From Bdellovibrionia bacterium (GTDB lineage Bacteria > Bdellovibrionota > Bdellovibrionia > Bdellovibrionales > JAGQZY01): a stretch of 64,000 nt of DNA. A program made the position numbers and the translations under genes. Below the pieces are notes generated by a model that did no database searches, was not told the origin of the DNA, and saw only the letters and a program-made list of their open reading frames with translations. Each line of letters opens with the position of its first letter. Positions within the stretch are counted from its first letter, which is position 1. Of the stretch, positions 8,483 through 16,415 are shown one piece after another. The stretch spans positions 579,758-643,757 of the forward strand of contig JAUICP010000003.1 of NCBI GenBank assembly GCA_030427805.1, written 5' to 3'.

Positions 8483-9742
8483 TTAGAAACTCTTAAACTC
8501 TTTGAGTGCAGCCTCAATAAACGAGTCTTTAGCCTGCCTCTCGAGATCGAGATCGTAATAAATAATCTTTTCTGGCCTGACCCCTTCGCTCTCAAGGTCG
8601 ACGCCTTTGGGGCTAAAATAGCTTGCGATAGGAATATTGAGGACGTAGCCAGGACCTAAACGAAAAAGCTCTTCCCTGCGAGCAACTAAAACACTCCCTG
8701 AGGTCGGCTGTCCCATTATTTTGGTTTGCGCCCTTTCTTTTAATCCCTCGGCAAATATCTCCGAAACCGAAGCTGTTGCCGAGTCGACAAGAATAATTAG
8801 GGGCCCTCGATAGCAAGGATATCCGTCAAAACTAACCAACTTTATTTCTTGGTATTGATCAAGAGCATCCAACTGACTATAGCCATCAAGGGTATCCGGA
8901 AAATAACCTTCCGGTCGAAGATCGATTCTTCGTGGCTGAATAATCGAACCAAGGCTCTGTGGCTTACAATAGAAACTCGAAGCGGCCCTCAACATCGCCG
9001 CGAAATTCCCTCCATAGTTTTGCCTTAGGTCGACAATAACCTTCGATCGATTCTGTAACTGGCGAGCAATGCTCTTCCAATAATCCGACTCAAAGAGTCC
9101 CTTTCCTTGGTAGCGTCCTTCAAAACTGGGAATCTTTAAAACAGCGACTTCTGGACGATCTGTAAAGGTGTGGAGTTTCGGCCGATTATCAATTTGAAAT
9201 TGGGCTCCATCGACTTGCAAGTCGAATTGCTCTTTACCCGATCGAACCGTAAAAAGGCCGGGCGATCTCACATCCGAAGTAAATTGCAATTCATAGCCAT
9301 CTTTACCTAAGATTTCATCACCTTCTTTGAGCTTGGAAGTTGCCGCAGGCGAAGACTCAATAATTTCGCTGACAATAAAATGGCCGTCCACTAGGCGAAC
9401 TCGAATTCCAGTATCAGTAACCCGGTGGAAAAGAATTTCGTTTGATTCAACAGGAGGCGAAAGATAGAGGTGAGAGACTCCAAGCCCCCCAAAATAAAAG
9501 TTAACGTCTTTTACCAGGGAGTCCAGAAGAGCTTTTTTATTGAAAAACACCTCATCATTTTCTTCGGACTGCAGGTAGCAGTTTTTTATCCAGGCATTAA
9601 AATCCCTATCAACTTGAAAATAAGAATCTTCCACACTTTCACAGATATGCTTAAAAAGATCGGGGTATGAGGAGTTGAGGCTAAATAGGTAAGATGAGCC
9701 AAGTGATAAAATGAAGAGTGAAAAACCGAGGAAATATCTCAA
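8483..9742 (-). CDS. S41 family (C-terminal processing-like) periplasmic peptidase
   Basis: Exported serine protease. An N-terminal hydrophobic segment (FLGFSLFILSLGSSYLF) is followed by a PDZ-like region (SPAATSKLKEGDEILG) and the S41 core: VIVDLRQNYGGN, then ILVDSATASVSEIFAEGL with the candidate nucleophile Ser. The canonical CtpA lysine in TFGKG is absent: here the block reads GQPTSGS, closer to the S41B type. I place the start at TTG 9742, six nt after GGGG; an ATG at 9775 exists in frame but lies inside the loop-stem of a strong terminator and has no ribosome-binding site. If that ATG is used the protein is 11 residues longer. Confidence 0.85.
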   Translation of the reverse strand: MRYFLGFSLFILSLGSSYLFSLNSSYPDLFKHICESVEDSYFQVDRDFNAWIKNCYLQSEENDEVFFNKKALLDSLVKDVNFYFGGLGVSHLYLSPPVESNEILFHRVTDTGIRVRLVDGHFIVSEIIESSPAATSKLKEGDEILGKDGYELQFTSDVRSPGLFTVRSGKEQFDLQVDGAQFQIDNRPKLHTFTDRPEVAVLKIPSFEGRYQGKGLFESDYWKSIARQLQNRSKVIVDLRQNYGGNFAAMLRAASSFYCKPQSLGSIIQPRRIDLRPEGYFPDTLDGYSQLDALDQYQEIKLVSFDGYPCYRGPLIILVDSATASVSEIFAEGLKERAQTKIMGQPTSGSVLVARREELFRLGPGYVLNIPIASYFSPKGVDLESEGVRPEKIIYYDLDLERQAKDSFIEAALKEFKSF

Positions 9743-9754
9743 AGCTGTGCCCCA

Positions 9755-9790
9755 AAAAAAAGAATCGGCACTCATGCCGATTCTTTTAAT
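9755..9790 (-). terminator. Strong intrinsic terminator between the Fis-type gene and the S41 gene
   Basis: A 12-bp perfect stem AAAGAATCGGCA / TGCCGATTCTTT (9759-9770 and 9775-9786) with a 4-nt loop. On the minus strand it runs into eight T; on the plus strand into TTTAATTT, so it could work both ways. It terminates the minus-strand gene ending at 9813. Its loop contains the upstream ATG (9775) of the S41 reading frame. Confidence 0.85.
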
Positions 9791-9812
9791 TTATCAATAT
9801 TCTTTAAGGCTG

Positions 9813-10235
9813 TTAAGCAACCTTTTTTCTTCGCGCAACTGCAGGATCAATATTGTATTGCTTAACTTTTCTGTAAAGCGTTGCTCGACCAATGCCAAGT
9901 GCTTTAGCAGCTTCAGTTAAATTCCCACGGAATGCTAAAATAGCATTTTCAATCGCTCGCGCCTCAAGTTGATTGATTGATTCAACGTGGCTTCGAGCAT
10001 CCGCAGATTGCTCATTTGATCCTTGATTTCCAGGGAACTGAATTACTTTTCCACCTTCGCCAACAGTGCTTGCACCAAAAGCTAAAGCAGGAACTTCATT
10101 TCCTTGTCCACTTTTCTCACGCCATTGAGCCGTTGAGAAGACCTCAACGTTAGCACCAATTTGCTGCCCAAACTGCTGAGCTTTGTGGACTGTTACTGGA
10201 TCGTCAGAAACGACAATAAAAGTTGAACGTACCAT
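9813..10235 (-). CDS. Fis-type helix-turn-helix DNA-binding protein
   Basis: A 140-residue protein. The C-terminal 45 residues match the Fis/NtrC-type DNA-binding domain: ENAILAFRGNLTEAAKALGI followed by GRATLYRKVKQY, the classic recognition helix. The N-terminal 60 residues (FIVVSDDPVTVHKAQQFGQQ) resemble a truncated receiver-like fold, but I see no phospho-acceptor Asp triad or ATPase domain. The start ATG 10235 is preceded by GGAGG (7 nt). It is a likely stand-alone regulator or nucleoid-type protein; targets unknown. It ends in a strong terminator. Confidence 0.85.
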   Translation of the reverse strand: MVRSTFIVVSDDPVTVHKAQQFGQQIGANVEVFSTAQWREKSGQGNEVPALAFGASTVGEGGKVIQFPGNQGSNEQSADARSHVESINQLEARAIENAILAFRGNLTEAAKALGIGRATLYRKVKQYNIDPAVARRKKVA

Positions 10236-10496
10236 TACCAGACCTCCAAAAGATTCCAAGAGTCGATTTGTTTCTTTCTGTGACTCACAAGATATCTATC
10301 GGTGCATCATTCCGAGAATTTGAGCCCTTTTTTGTCATTTTTGCATCGAAATGAGCTAAGTGCTTAATATTACCTGATAATTTTTGATACATTTTTTTGG
10401 TGCCAAGGCCTCTCGAAGCCTTAATTTCTCTTAGAAGCCATCAAAATGATATTTTGCTTGCGACGAACTTCGATTCAGATGTCGTGACCTTAAACA

Positions 10497-11255
10497 TCAG
10501 TCAGCGTTGACGAAACTAATATAGGCCCACTCGTTATCGTTAGAAGACTGACTTAGAACCCCGATCACAGCCCCCGATTGTCGATGAATCGCAACTCCAC
10601 CAGAGGCACCGGGTACCGTATCGCAGGGACCAACGAACAAACCCTGTTGCGATAAAGACTGAACTCTACCTGTGAAAGGATTATCGACAAGGACTGGACA
10701 TTGACTCTTATGATATGAAAAACGACCCTCGTTACTCCTATACCAGTAAATATCAATAGGATCCCCTTGTACAAATCGAGGGGGGGCTGAAAGAAACTCG
10801 AAACGCCCAAGAACGGGCTCCCCGATTATTTCATTCGGAGCCTCTACCTCAAGGAGGGCCCAATCACTAGTAATGGCTCCCTGCTCGATTCCTTCTAAGT
10901 TCACTTTGAAAAGGATTTCTTTGCAACGAAACTGTAGACGGGCTCCCCTCAATTGAAGATGCCCACACGAAGCACCTGTCGTCATTAAAGGTGAAAGGCA
11001 ATGACTGGCTGTTAGCACCCTGTTGTTATCAAGCAAGTAGGCACTACAAACACTTGGTGCTTGTGGATCTGAATTTATGAGAGATAGGACTCGACTGGAA
11101 CAGTCTTTATCCTGACAGTCTAAAGGCATCGATTTCAAGGCAGCAAAGGACTCAGCCCTCTGATCACCCATACTACTGGGATCAGACTCCTTCTCAGCAC
11201 AGGCCACAGTCATATATATAGATAAGACAAGCATTAAAGCTCTGACTACGAGCAA
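10497..11255 (-). CDS. Trypsin-like (S1) serine protease lipoprotein
   Basis: Exported lipid-anchored protease. TTG 11255 is preferred over an internal ATG because it supplies the Arg of the signal n-region and has GGGAG upstream; the lipobox is MTVAC (Cys19). The chymotrypsin-fold triad is visible: His in VLTASHC, Asp in SDWALLEVE, Ser in VPGASGG. Paired cysteines around the His (CSAY...HC) support the fold. Length of about 250 residues is normal for a single S1 domain. The gene is divergent from the lipoprotein at 11524. No partner is evident. Confidence 0.85.
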   Translation of the reverse strand: MLVVRALMLVLSIYMTVACAEKESDPSSMGDQRAESFAALKSMPLDCQDKDCSSRVLSLINSDPQAPSVCSAYLLDNNRVLTASHCLSPLMTTGASCGHLQLRGARLQFRCKEILFKVNLEGIEQGAITSDWALLEVEAPNEIIGEPVLGRFEFLSAPPRFVQGDPIDIYWYRSNEGRFSYHKSQCPVLVDNPFTGRVQSLSQQGLFVGPCDTVPGASGGVAIHRQSGAVIGVLSQSSNDNEWAYISFVNAD

Positions 11256-11523
11256 ACCACCACTCCCAAGTTACACCCAGAGGGCAAACTATAACCAATG
11301 TTCTCCATAATCCAGAGAAGTTTGATCTTGGGTAGCATCTTCAAGGTGGAGGACAAAAATGCGCCACAAACTACTAGAATTTAGACGATCTCAAGCTCTC
11401 AATATTTTTAAAAAGAACCAACTTTCTCTTAAAAACTTAATATTTTTAGTATCTTAGTGATTGTCTCAAAATGGCCTCGGTCTTGCTCTTATACAAGGCA
11501 AAACTAATTATTTGGAGTTAACC

Positions 11524-12051
11524 ATGCGTACCTTTGTAATGATCACAACTATGATTCTTGCGGCTCTTCTAATCACTAATTGTGGAGAGAAGAAAAAAGA
11601 CGAGAGAACACTGAGTGCAGACTGTTTTTATAAACAGACAAATCAATCGGTAGGCACCCAAGTTTCAGGATGTAACTTTAATTATAGTGCTTACGAAGGT
11701 TTTGAAAACTACAGCCGAACCTACAACAACAATAACTACAACTATGGATACAACTACGGCTACAACAGTGGATACTACGACTACAGAGACGGTTGTCCTT
11801 CTAGCCACGAACTGGTTTACAGTGGCGAAAAAGGATTGGGCTGTGTAGAAGCATTTCTTCTACCCTTCGGCCAAGCCGTTCGCTATGTACTTAATGCTAA
11901 CACCGGTGAATTTACTCCGACGTACGACAACTATTCATTTAATCAAACAAGTGTCATGTGGGCTTGTGAAAACTCAGATGACTGTGAACAAGGGACTTGT
12001 CGCGGACTTAACGTGACCGTCAACCAAGGCATAGGTGTTTGCTACAGGTAA
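11524..12051 (+). CDS. Asn/Tyr-rich lipoprotein of unknown function
   Basis: A 175-residue lipoprotein: ATG 11524 has GGAG 6 nt upstream; the lipobox is ITNC with the lipidated Cys near residue 20. After a charged linker the mature protein has a low-complexity Asn/Tyr/Gly tract (NNNNYNYGYNYGYNSGYY), then a compact domain with six Cys (CPSSHELV, GLGCVEAF, WACENSDDCEQGTC, GVCYR) that likely forms disulfides. The Cys-dense C-terminus recalls small extracellular Cys-knot or EGF-like modules, but I would not assign one. Probable surface exposure. Confidence 0.75.
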   Translation: MRTFVMITTMILAALLITNCGEKKKDERTLSADCFYKQTNQSVGTQVSGCNFNYSAYEGFENYSRTYNNNNYNYGYNYGYNSGYYDYRDGCPSSHELVYSGEKGLGCVEAFLLPFGQAVRYVLNANTGEFTPTYDNYSFNQTSVMWACENSDDCEQGTCRGLNVTVNQGIGVCYR

Positions 12052-12091
12052 GAACTAGTAGAGGAGTACTCTGGGAGTCTCTTATTGGGTA

Positions 12092-12130
12092 AACAAAAAA
12101 AGCCATTCCTTCGGGAATGGCTTTTACTTT
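12092..12130. terminator. Bidirectional intrinsic terminator
   Basis: AAAAAAAGCCATTCC-TTCG-GGAATGGCTTTTACTTTTTT: a 9-bp stem with an extra-stable TTCG tetraloop, A-rich on one side and T-rich on the other. It lies between the convergent genes ending at 12051 (plus) and 12205 (minus) and can stop transcription from both. Confidence 0.9.
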
Positions 12131-12142
12131 TTTGTCTTTATA

Positions 12143-12199
12143 CTTTCGGCGAAGTGTTTCGCCTTCTTTGGATTTTCGGCAAAGTGTTTCGCCTTCTTT
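12143..12199. repeat. Two 27-bp direct repeats, 30-bp period, with internal hairpin
   Basis: Copies at 12143-12169 and 12173-12199 differ at only a few positions. Copy 1 contains a perfect hairpin GGCGAA-GTGT-TTCGCC; copy 2 has one mismatch (GGCAAA). They sit between the tetraloop terminator and the end of the minus-strand gene at 12205. On the minus strand each copy begins with AAAGAAGG, so they do not provide a T run; their role is unclear. Confidence 0.8.
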
Positions 12200-12204
12200 C
12201 GAGA

Positions 12205-12636
12205 CTAGCGACGACCTGACTTAATTTTCATTTGCATCTTTGCAATTAAATGAACGGCCATCATTTCCTGAACCTTACACATTTTTAACTCATCTTTTCT
12301 ATAAGATCTTTGACTTGGAGTTAAGGTTCCAGTTTCAAGTTCCATTTCATAATCAAGTTTATTGGCACGAATGCCTTCAAGTTCTTTTGACTGCTGCTTG
12401 AAGAGTTTAGATACACCACTTAATGGAGCGACTTCCAACCATTCTTCTTTTGCCTTATACCAGCTCACCATTCTTAAGAATCGAGCCTTGTTTTTAGCAA
12501 GTGTAAAGCGTGGATATTGTTCTTCTTCAAGCTCAAGGATATTATCAATGTCCTCGAGATTGATTGGATCTTGATCCTCTTCTTCATGGATTCGAACTTT
12601 GTTATTTAATTCTTGAGAATTCCCCGTTTCAAGCAC
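12205..12636 (-). CDS. Small acidic/helical hypothetical protein
   Basis: Unknown. GTG 12636 is preceded by AGGAGGAG at about 6 nt, which strongly supports a real start. The 143-residue product has an acidic N-terminal third (EEEDQDPINLEDIDNILELEEE) and a basic, helical C-terminal part ending KMQMKIKSGRR. No signal peptide, TM or Cys pattern, so likely cytoplasmic; predicted helices with heptad-like Leu/Met suggest a coiled-coil or a protein-binding adaptor. Adjacent repeats and a terminator lie downstream. Confidence 0.65.
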   Translation of the reverse strand: MLETGNSQELNNKVRIHEEEDQDPINLEDIDNILELEEEQYPRFTLAKNKARFLRMVSWYKAKEEWLEVAPLSGVSKLFKQQSKELEGIRANKLDYEMELETGTLTPSQRSYRKDELKMCKVQEMMAVHLIAKMQMKIKSGRR

Positions 12637-12875
12637 GAAGCTCCTCCTCTACTGGTTGAATTGCAAGACTATGTTTTATAGCACGAAGAGTACCAAAAAG
12701 TACAGCCTCGCCCCTTTGACTCACACCTTTTTACACTATTTGCCCTAAATATTCAGAATTAATTGGGTTTTTAACAATTCGCTCCACAAAACAAGGATCC
12801 ATGGGGACCATGACGGGCCGCTTATGGGCCCTTCAAGTTCGCCAAGGCGGAGCCTCTGAGCCCGATTGAGCCCCC

Positions 12876-14108
12876 TCAGGATTCTCCCTCAGCAACGATT
12901 GCCGCCCCTATGGAGTCTGACCAGACATTGACCGCTGTTCGAGTCATGTCCACAACTCGGTCTACGGCGAATATGATTCCAATGGCTTCAGATGGAAGGT
13001 TCACAGCCTCTAGAATAATGACCATCATCACGAGGCCCGCATGGGGAATTCCCGCGGCTCCAATGGACACCATTAGAGCAGTACCAAATATCGTAAGCTG
13101 CTGAAAGAAACTAAGGTCCACACCCAGCACCTGGGCGATGAAAATAACCGCGACTCCCTCATAGAGAGCCGTACCATCCATATTTACAGTCGCCCCAAGG
13201 GGAAGAACCATCGATGCCACTTTATTGGGGATCTTGGCATTATACTCAATACACTCCATAGTCAGAGGGAGGGTCGCTGCCGACGAGGCCGAAGAAAATG
13301 CCGTTAGAATTGCTGAACTCATATGCCCTAAAAAGACGTATGGATTTTTCTTGGTAAAAATGAAGTAAGCCAAAGGCAAGACCACAAAGAAGTGGAAGAG
13401 CAAAGCTCCCGTGACCGTCGCCAAATACCATAAGAGATCACCAAAGATTTTAGGATCACTTTCTGCGACCAACTTTCCCATTAAAAAGAGAACGGCTACT
13501 GGAGCCAAGCGAATGACGAAATCAACAATTTTAACCATGACTTCGAATACGGCTTCCATAAAACCAGAAATAGTTTTGAGATGCTTCTTATCAACTTGTA
13601 GAGCAAATACGGCAAACATCAGAGTGAAAAAGATTAAACCCAACATGTCAGGAGGACTGGCAGCCATAGATTCAAGCGGGTTTGTGGGAACGATGCGTGT
13701 TATCAGATCTACAGGGTCGGTCGACGCCTTCATAAATTTATTAACATTGAATTCGCCAAGGCTCAGACTCGCACCGACTCCCGGTTTAATGATATTGACG
13801 AAAGTCATTCCTACAGCAATGGCAAACAGGCTCGAACAGATATAGTATATGCCCGTCTTAGTACCCAATCGCCCCAAGCCTTGCATGCTGGATATATTGG
13901 TAATCCCCATAAACAATGAAGAAACCACTAGGGGGACGACAAGCATTTTAAGAAGTCTCAGAAAGATCGTGGCACCAGCATCAAAGAATTCTATGATGGG
14001 TGGTCGCACACCAGCCAAGGCATCAAAACGAAGTACCCAACCGGCAATTATTCCCAAAATCAGCCCAATTACGATTTGTGCCCACAAAGGCATCCTTTGT
14101 CCTTGCAC
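12876..14108 (-). CDS. Dicarboxylate/amino acid:cation symporter (DAACS family)
   Basis: Sodium- or proton-coupled uptake of glutamate/aspartate or C4-dicarboxylates through a trimeric elevator carrier. Family signatures: a Ser-rich re-entrant loop (TAFSSASSAATLP), the NMDGTALYEG motif in TM7 and the DRVVDMTRTAVNVWSD block near the end. Eight or so TM segments and a length of 410 residues fit GltP/DctA. GTG 14108 has GGGAGG five nt upstream; an internal ATG at 14093 is a second option. I cannot separate glutamate from dicarboxylate specificity by eye. Confidence 0.92.
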   Translation of the reverse strand: MQGQRMPLWAQIVIGLILGIIAGWVLRFDALAGVRPPIIEFFDAGATIFLRLLKMLVVPLVVSSLFMGITNISSMQGLGRLGTKTGIYYICSSLFAIAVGMTFVNIIKPGVGASLSLGEFNVNKFMKASTDPVDLITRIVPTNPLESMAASPPDMLGLIFFTLMFAVFALQVDKKHLKTISGFMEAVFEVMVKIVDFVIRLAPVAVLFLMGKLVAESDPKIFGDLLWYLATVTGALLFHFFVVLPLAYFIFTKKNPYVFLGHMSSAILTAFSSASSAATLPLTMECIEYNAKIPNKVASMVLPLGATVNMDGTALYEGVAVIFIAQVLGVDLSFFQQLTIFGTALMVSIGAAGIPHAGLVMMVIILEAVNLPSEAIGIIFAVDRVVDMTRTAVNVWSDSIGAAIVAEGES

Positions 14109-14221
14109 TCAGTCCTCCCATGACAAAAACAGATACTTTAAACCAAATCATGTTTTAACAGCGCAATCAACGATTTGCATGACAAAGCCAAATAAGATTG
14201 ATGGAATTTAGAGTGAAATAT

Positions 14222-14252
14222 GATTTCCAGCTCAAAGAAAGAGCTGGAAATT
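14222..14252. terminator. Hairpin after argS
   Basis: Perfect 10-bp inverted repeat TTTCCAGCTC / GAGCTGGAAA (14224-14233 and 14241-14250) with a 7-nt loop, immediately downstream of the argS stop on the minus strand. It lacks a clear T run, so it may act as an mRNA 3' stabiliser or weak terminator. Confidence 0.6.
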
Positions 14253-14256
14253 TAAC

Positions 14257-15990
14257 TTACATGCGCTCTGGCAAAGGAACACCCAATAAACTGAGGCCAC
14301 TCTCTAGAATTTCTCTAGTTTGCTCAACGAGAGCGAGTCGGGCTGTTCTCAAATCAGGGTCATCGACAATGACTTTGTGATCCTTGTAAAAGGCATTAAA
14401 CTTTTTAGTTAAATCCAACAGGTAAGTCGCCAAAATGGAGGGTTTATTTTGCTCAACAACGCGGTCAAGTTGGTGAGAAAACCAAGATAAATGCTTAACC
14501 AGTTGAACTTCAGCGTCTTCGGTGAGCTTTTTGAGGCAAGGGTCATTGGCTTGAACCGGCAGTGGCCAGTCGCTCAACTGCTCTTTTGCCTTGCGAAGGA
14601 TGCTTAAACAGCGAGTGTAGGAGTATTGAATATAGGGCCCGGTCTCCCCTTGAAAACTAACCACTTTATCGACATCAAACTCCACGTTTTTAGAAGGGTC
14701 GACGCTCAAGTCATAGAATACAACGGCCCCAATGGCGATCGCTTCAGCATTTTTATCAATGATTGAGAGATCCGCTCCTTCGCGAGACTTCATTATTTCA
14801 ATCACTTTTTCTTTAGCGAGTTCAATGACTTCTTCGAGGGTCACGTAATTGCCCTTACGGGTCGACATTTTCAATCCCTTGAATCGATAAAGTCCAAAAG
14901 CCAAATGCTCCATCTTTTCAGCCCAGGGATAGGCCATCTTACGAACCACATCTTTGACTTGCTGAAAGTGGAGTTTTTGCTCCTGGCCAGTCACCCAAGT
15001 GAGTCTGACGAATTCAAACTCTCGATAACGATAAAGACAAGCTGCCACATCTCGAGTCGCATAAATAGTAGAGCCGTCGGCTTTGATCATTATTGCCGGT
15101 GGAATTTCTTTACCCTTATCATCGGTGACTCGAACAACTTGAGCCCCTTCACTTTCCTCGAGAAGGCTTTTCTCCTTCAATTCGGCGATCACTTTGGGAA
15201 CTTCATCAAGGTAGTGGCTTTCTCCCCAATAGTGTTCAAATTCAACATTCATTCTCTTGTAAACTCTTTTAAATTCACTCAGCGAAATATCTCGAGCTTT
15301 ACGCCAAAGCTCTAAAATTTTTTCGTCACCTTGCTCGAGTTTTACAAAAGCAGCACGCCCCTGATCCTCGAGACTCGGGTCCTTTTCTGCTTCTTGGTGA
15401 AACTTTACATAGAGGTCCGTTAAATCCTTGATACCAGGGTTCTCAGGGAGGTCACCGCCAAATTTCTCGATGGCAACCGCTAACTTTCCGTACTGAGTCC
15501 CCCAGTCACCAATATGATTAATTCCGATGGTGTTGTATCCACGAAACCGACCGACACGGGCCATAGCTCCACCAATGGCGGTAGATCTCAAAGTCGATAC
15601 AAGAATCGGTTTTGCCACGTTTGGTGAACTGTAATCGAGAACCCAGTTCCCTTTTGAGTTTGGAGTCTCCTGTCCCCACTTTAGACCTTCTCGAATACTA
15701 CTCGCAAAAACTGTTGCTGCAGCTACCTCGGGCTTCAAAGTGAAGTTAACGTAGGGGCCCTCCGCACTCACAGCGATGTCCGAACCTAAAACACCTGATT
15801 TTTCGATTTCTGAGGCCAGCTCACCAGCGAGAACCTTCGGGGCTTTTCGCAGCTCTTTAGCAAAACGAAAACACGGAAAGGCAATATCTCCCAACTCAGG
15901 ATTGGGAGGAAATCCAAAGTCGCTGCGGGTGGCTTTAAATCCCTCAACAGAGTTAACAGCATTTTCGGCAATTTCGAGTAGTGCTTCCAT
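14257..15990 (-). CDS. argS: Arginyl-tRNA synthetase with altered HIGH motif
   Basis: Charges tRNA-Arg with arginine. Order: N-terminal Add-1 tRNA-binding domain (1-100), class I catalytic core, DALR anticodon-binding helix bundle (about 460-577). Core signatures are kept: DYSSPNVAKP, then NHIGDWGTQYG, and the ArgRS KMSKS variant KMSTRKGN. The ATP-binding HIGH element that normally follows SPNVAKP(M/F) is replaced: residues 130-133 read LVST instead of HVGH, while flanking LRST is intact. The frame is clean, so this is substitution, not a frameshift. Full length argues it is expressed. A tRNA-Arg(TCG) gene is at 24137. Confidence 0.93.
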   Translation of the reverse strand: MEALLEIAENAVNSVEGFKATRSDFGFPPNPELGDIAFPCFRFAKELRKAPKVLAGELASEIEKSGVLGSDIAVSAEGPYVNFTLKPEVAAATVFASSIREGLKWGQETPNSKGNWVLDYSSPNVAKPILVSTLRSTAIGGAMARVGRFRGYNTIGINHIGDWGTQYGKLAVAIEKFGGDLPENPGIKDLTDLYVKFHQEAEKDPSLEDQGRAAFVKLEQGDEKILELWRKARDISLSEFKRVYKRMNVEFEHYWGESHYLDEVPKVIAELKEKSLLEESEGAQVVRVTDDKGKEIPPAIMIKADGSTIYATRDVAACLYRYREFEFVRLTWVTGQEQKLHFQQVKDVVRKMAYPWAEKMEHLAFGLYRFKGLKMSTRKGNYVTLEEVIELAKEKVIEIMKSREGADLSIIDKNAEAIAIGAVVFYDLSVDPSKNVEFDVDKVVSFQGETGPYIQYSYTRCLSILRKAKEQLSDWPLPVQANDPCLKKLTEDAEVQLVKHLSWFSHQLDRVVEQNKPSILATYLLDLTKKFNAFYKDHKVIVDDPDLRTARLALVEQTREILESGLSLLGVPLPERM

Positions 15991-16094
15991 AATAGGCCCT
16001 CAAGACAATTAGCAATAGACTATGTCTACCATAGCTGAGGCGCCCTTTCGAGCAGATTTTTGGCTTAGGAGGCAATTAGGAGCTAAAAACCATC

Positions 16095-16337
16095 TCAATA
16101 GCCGAAAAATACAGGGTCAATGAAATGGTAAGATCTCTCAGGGTCCGAATCAATTTCAACCAGCTCCAACGGACTATTATCATCTTTGAATCTCAACTGT
16201 CCGTGTTTATTTGCACTGATTCGCACTGCTTCTCTATAATAGTCCAAGCTGGATCTATAAAACTCAGATCCCTCATCCAGGGACTCATAATTTATTTTGC
16301 TCTTCAATTTACTAAAAGGTTGATGTGTTAATTCCAT
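16095..16337 (-). CDS. Small hypothetical protein (80 aa)
   Basis: No family recognised. The ATG has a textbook AGGAG 7 nt upstream, which is why I accept it. The protein has no signal or TM segment and is rich in Ser, Glu, Asp and aromatic residues (SLDYYREAVRISANKHGQLRF, ending in HFIDPVFFGY). It lies directly downstream of the terminator that closes the pentapeptide-repeat gene, so its transcription may depend on read-through or on a promoter inside the hairpin region. Confidence 0.55.
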   Translation of the reverse strand: MELTHQPFSKLKSKINYESLDEGSEFYRSSLDYYREAVRISANKHGQLRFKDDNSPLELVEIDSDPERSYHFIDPVFFGY

Positions 16338-16345
16338 AATTTTCT

Positions 16346-16408
16346 CCTAAAAAATTAGGGGGCTCCTGAAACTAGAAGGGTGAAACTGTTTAAAAAACCA
16401 GGAGCCCC
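16346..16408 (-). terminator. Terminator-like inverted repeat
   Basis: GGGGCTCCTG / CAGGAGCCCC (16359-16368 and 16399-16408), a perfect 10-bp stem with a 30-nt loop, followed on the minus strand by CTAATTTTTT. It sits between the pentapeptide gene (stop at 16416) and the 80-residue gene. The loop is long for an intrinsic terminator, and the T stretch runs into the ribosome-binding site of the next gene, so attenuation is possible. Confidence 0.65.
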
Positions 16409-16415
16409 GAGGATG

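Noticed and set aside
15504-15520. NHIGDWG of ArgRS as the HIGH motif
   Set aside because: NH(I/V)GDWG is a separate conserved ArgRS block; the HIGH element should follow SPNVAKP and is substituted there.
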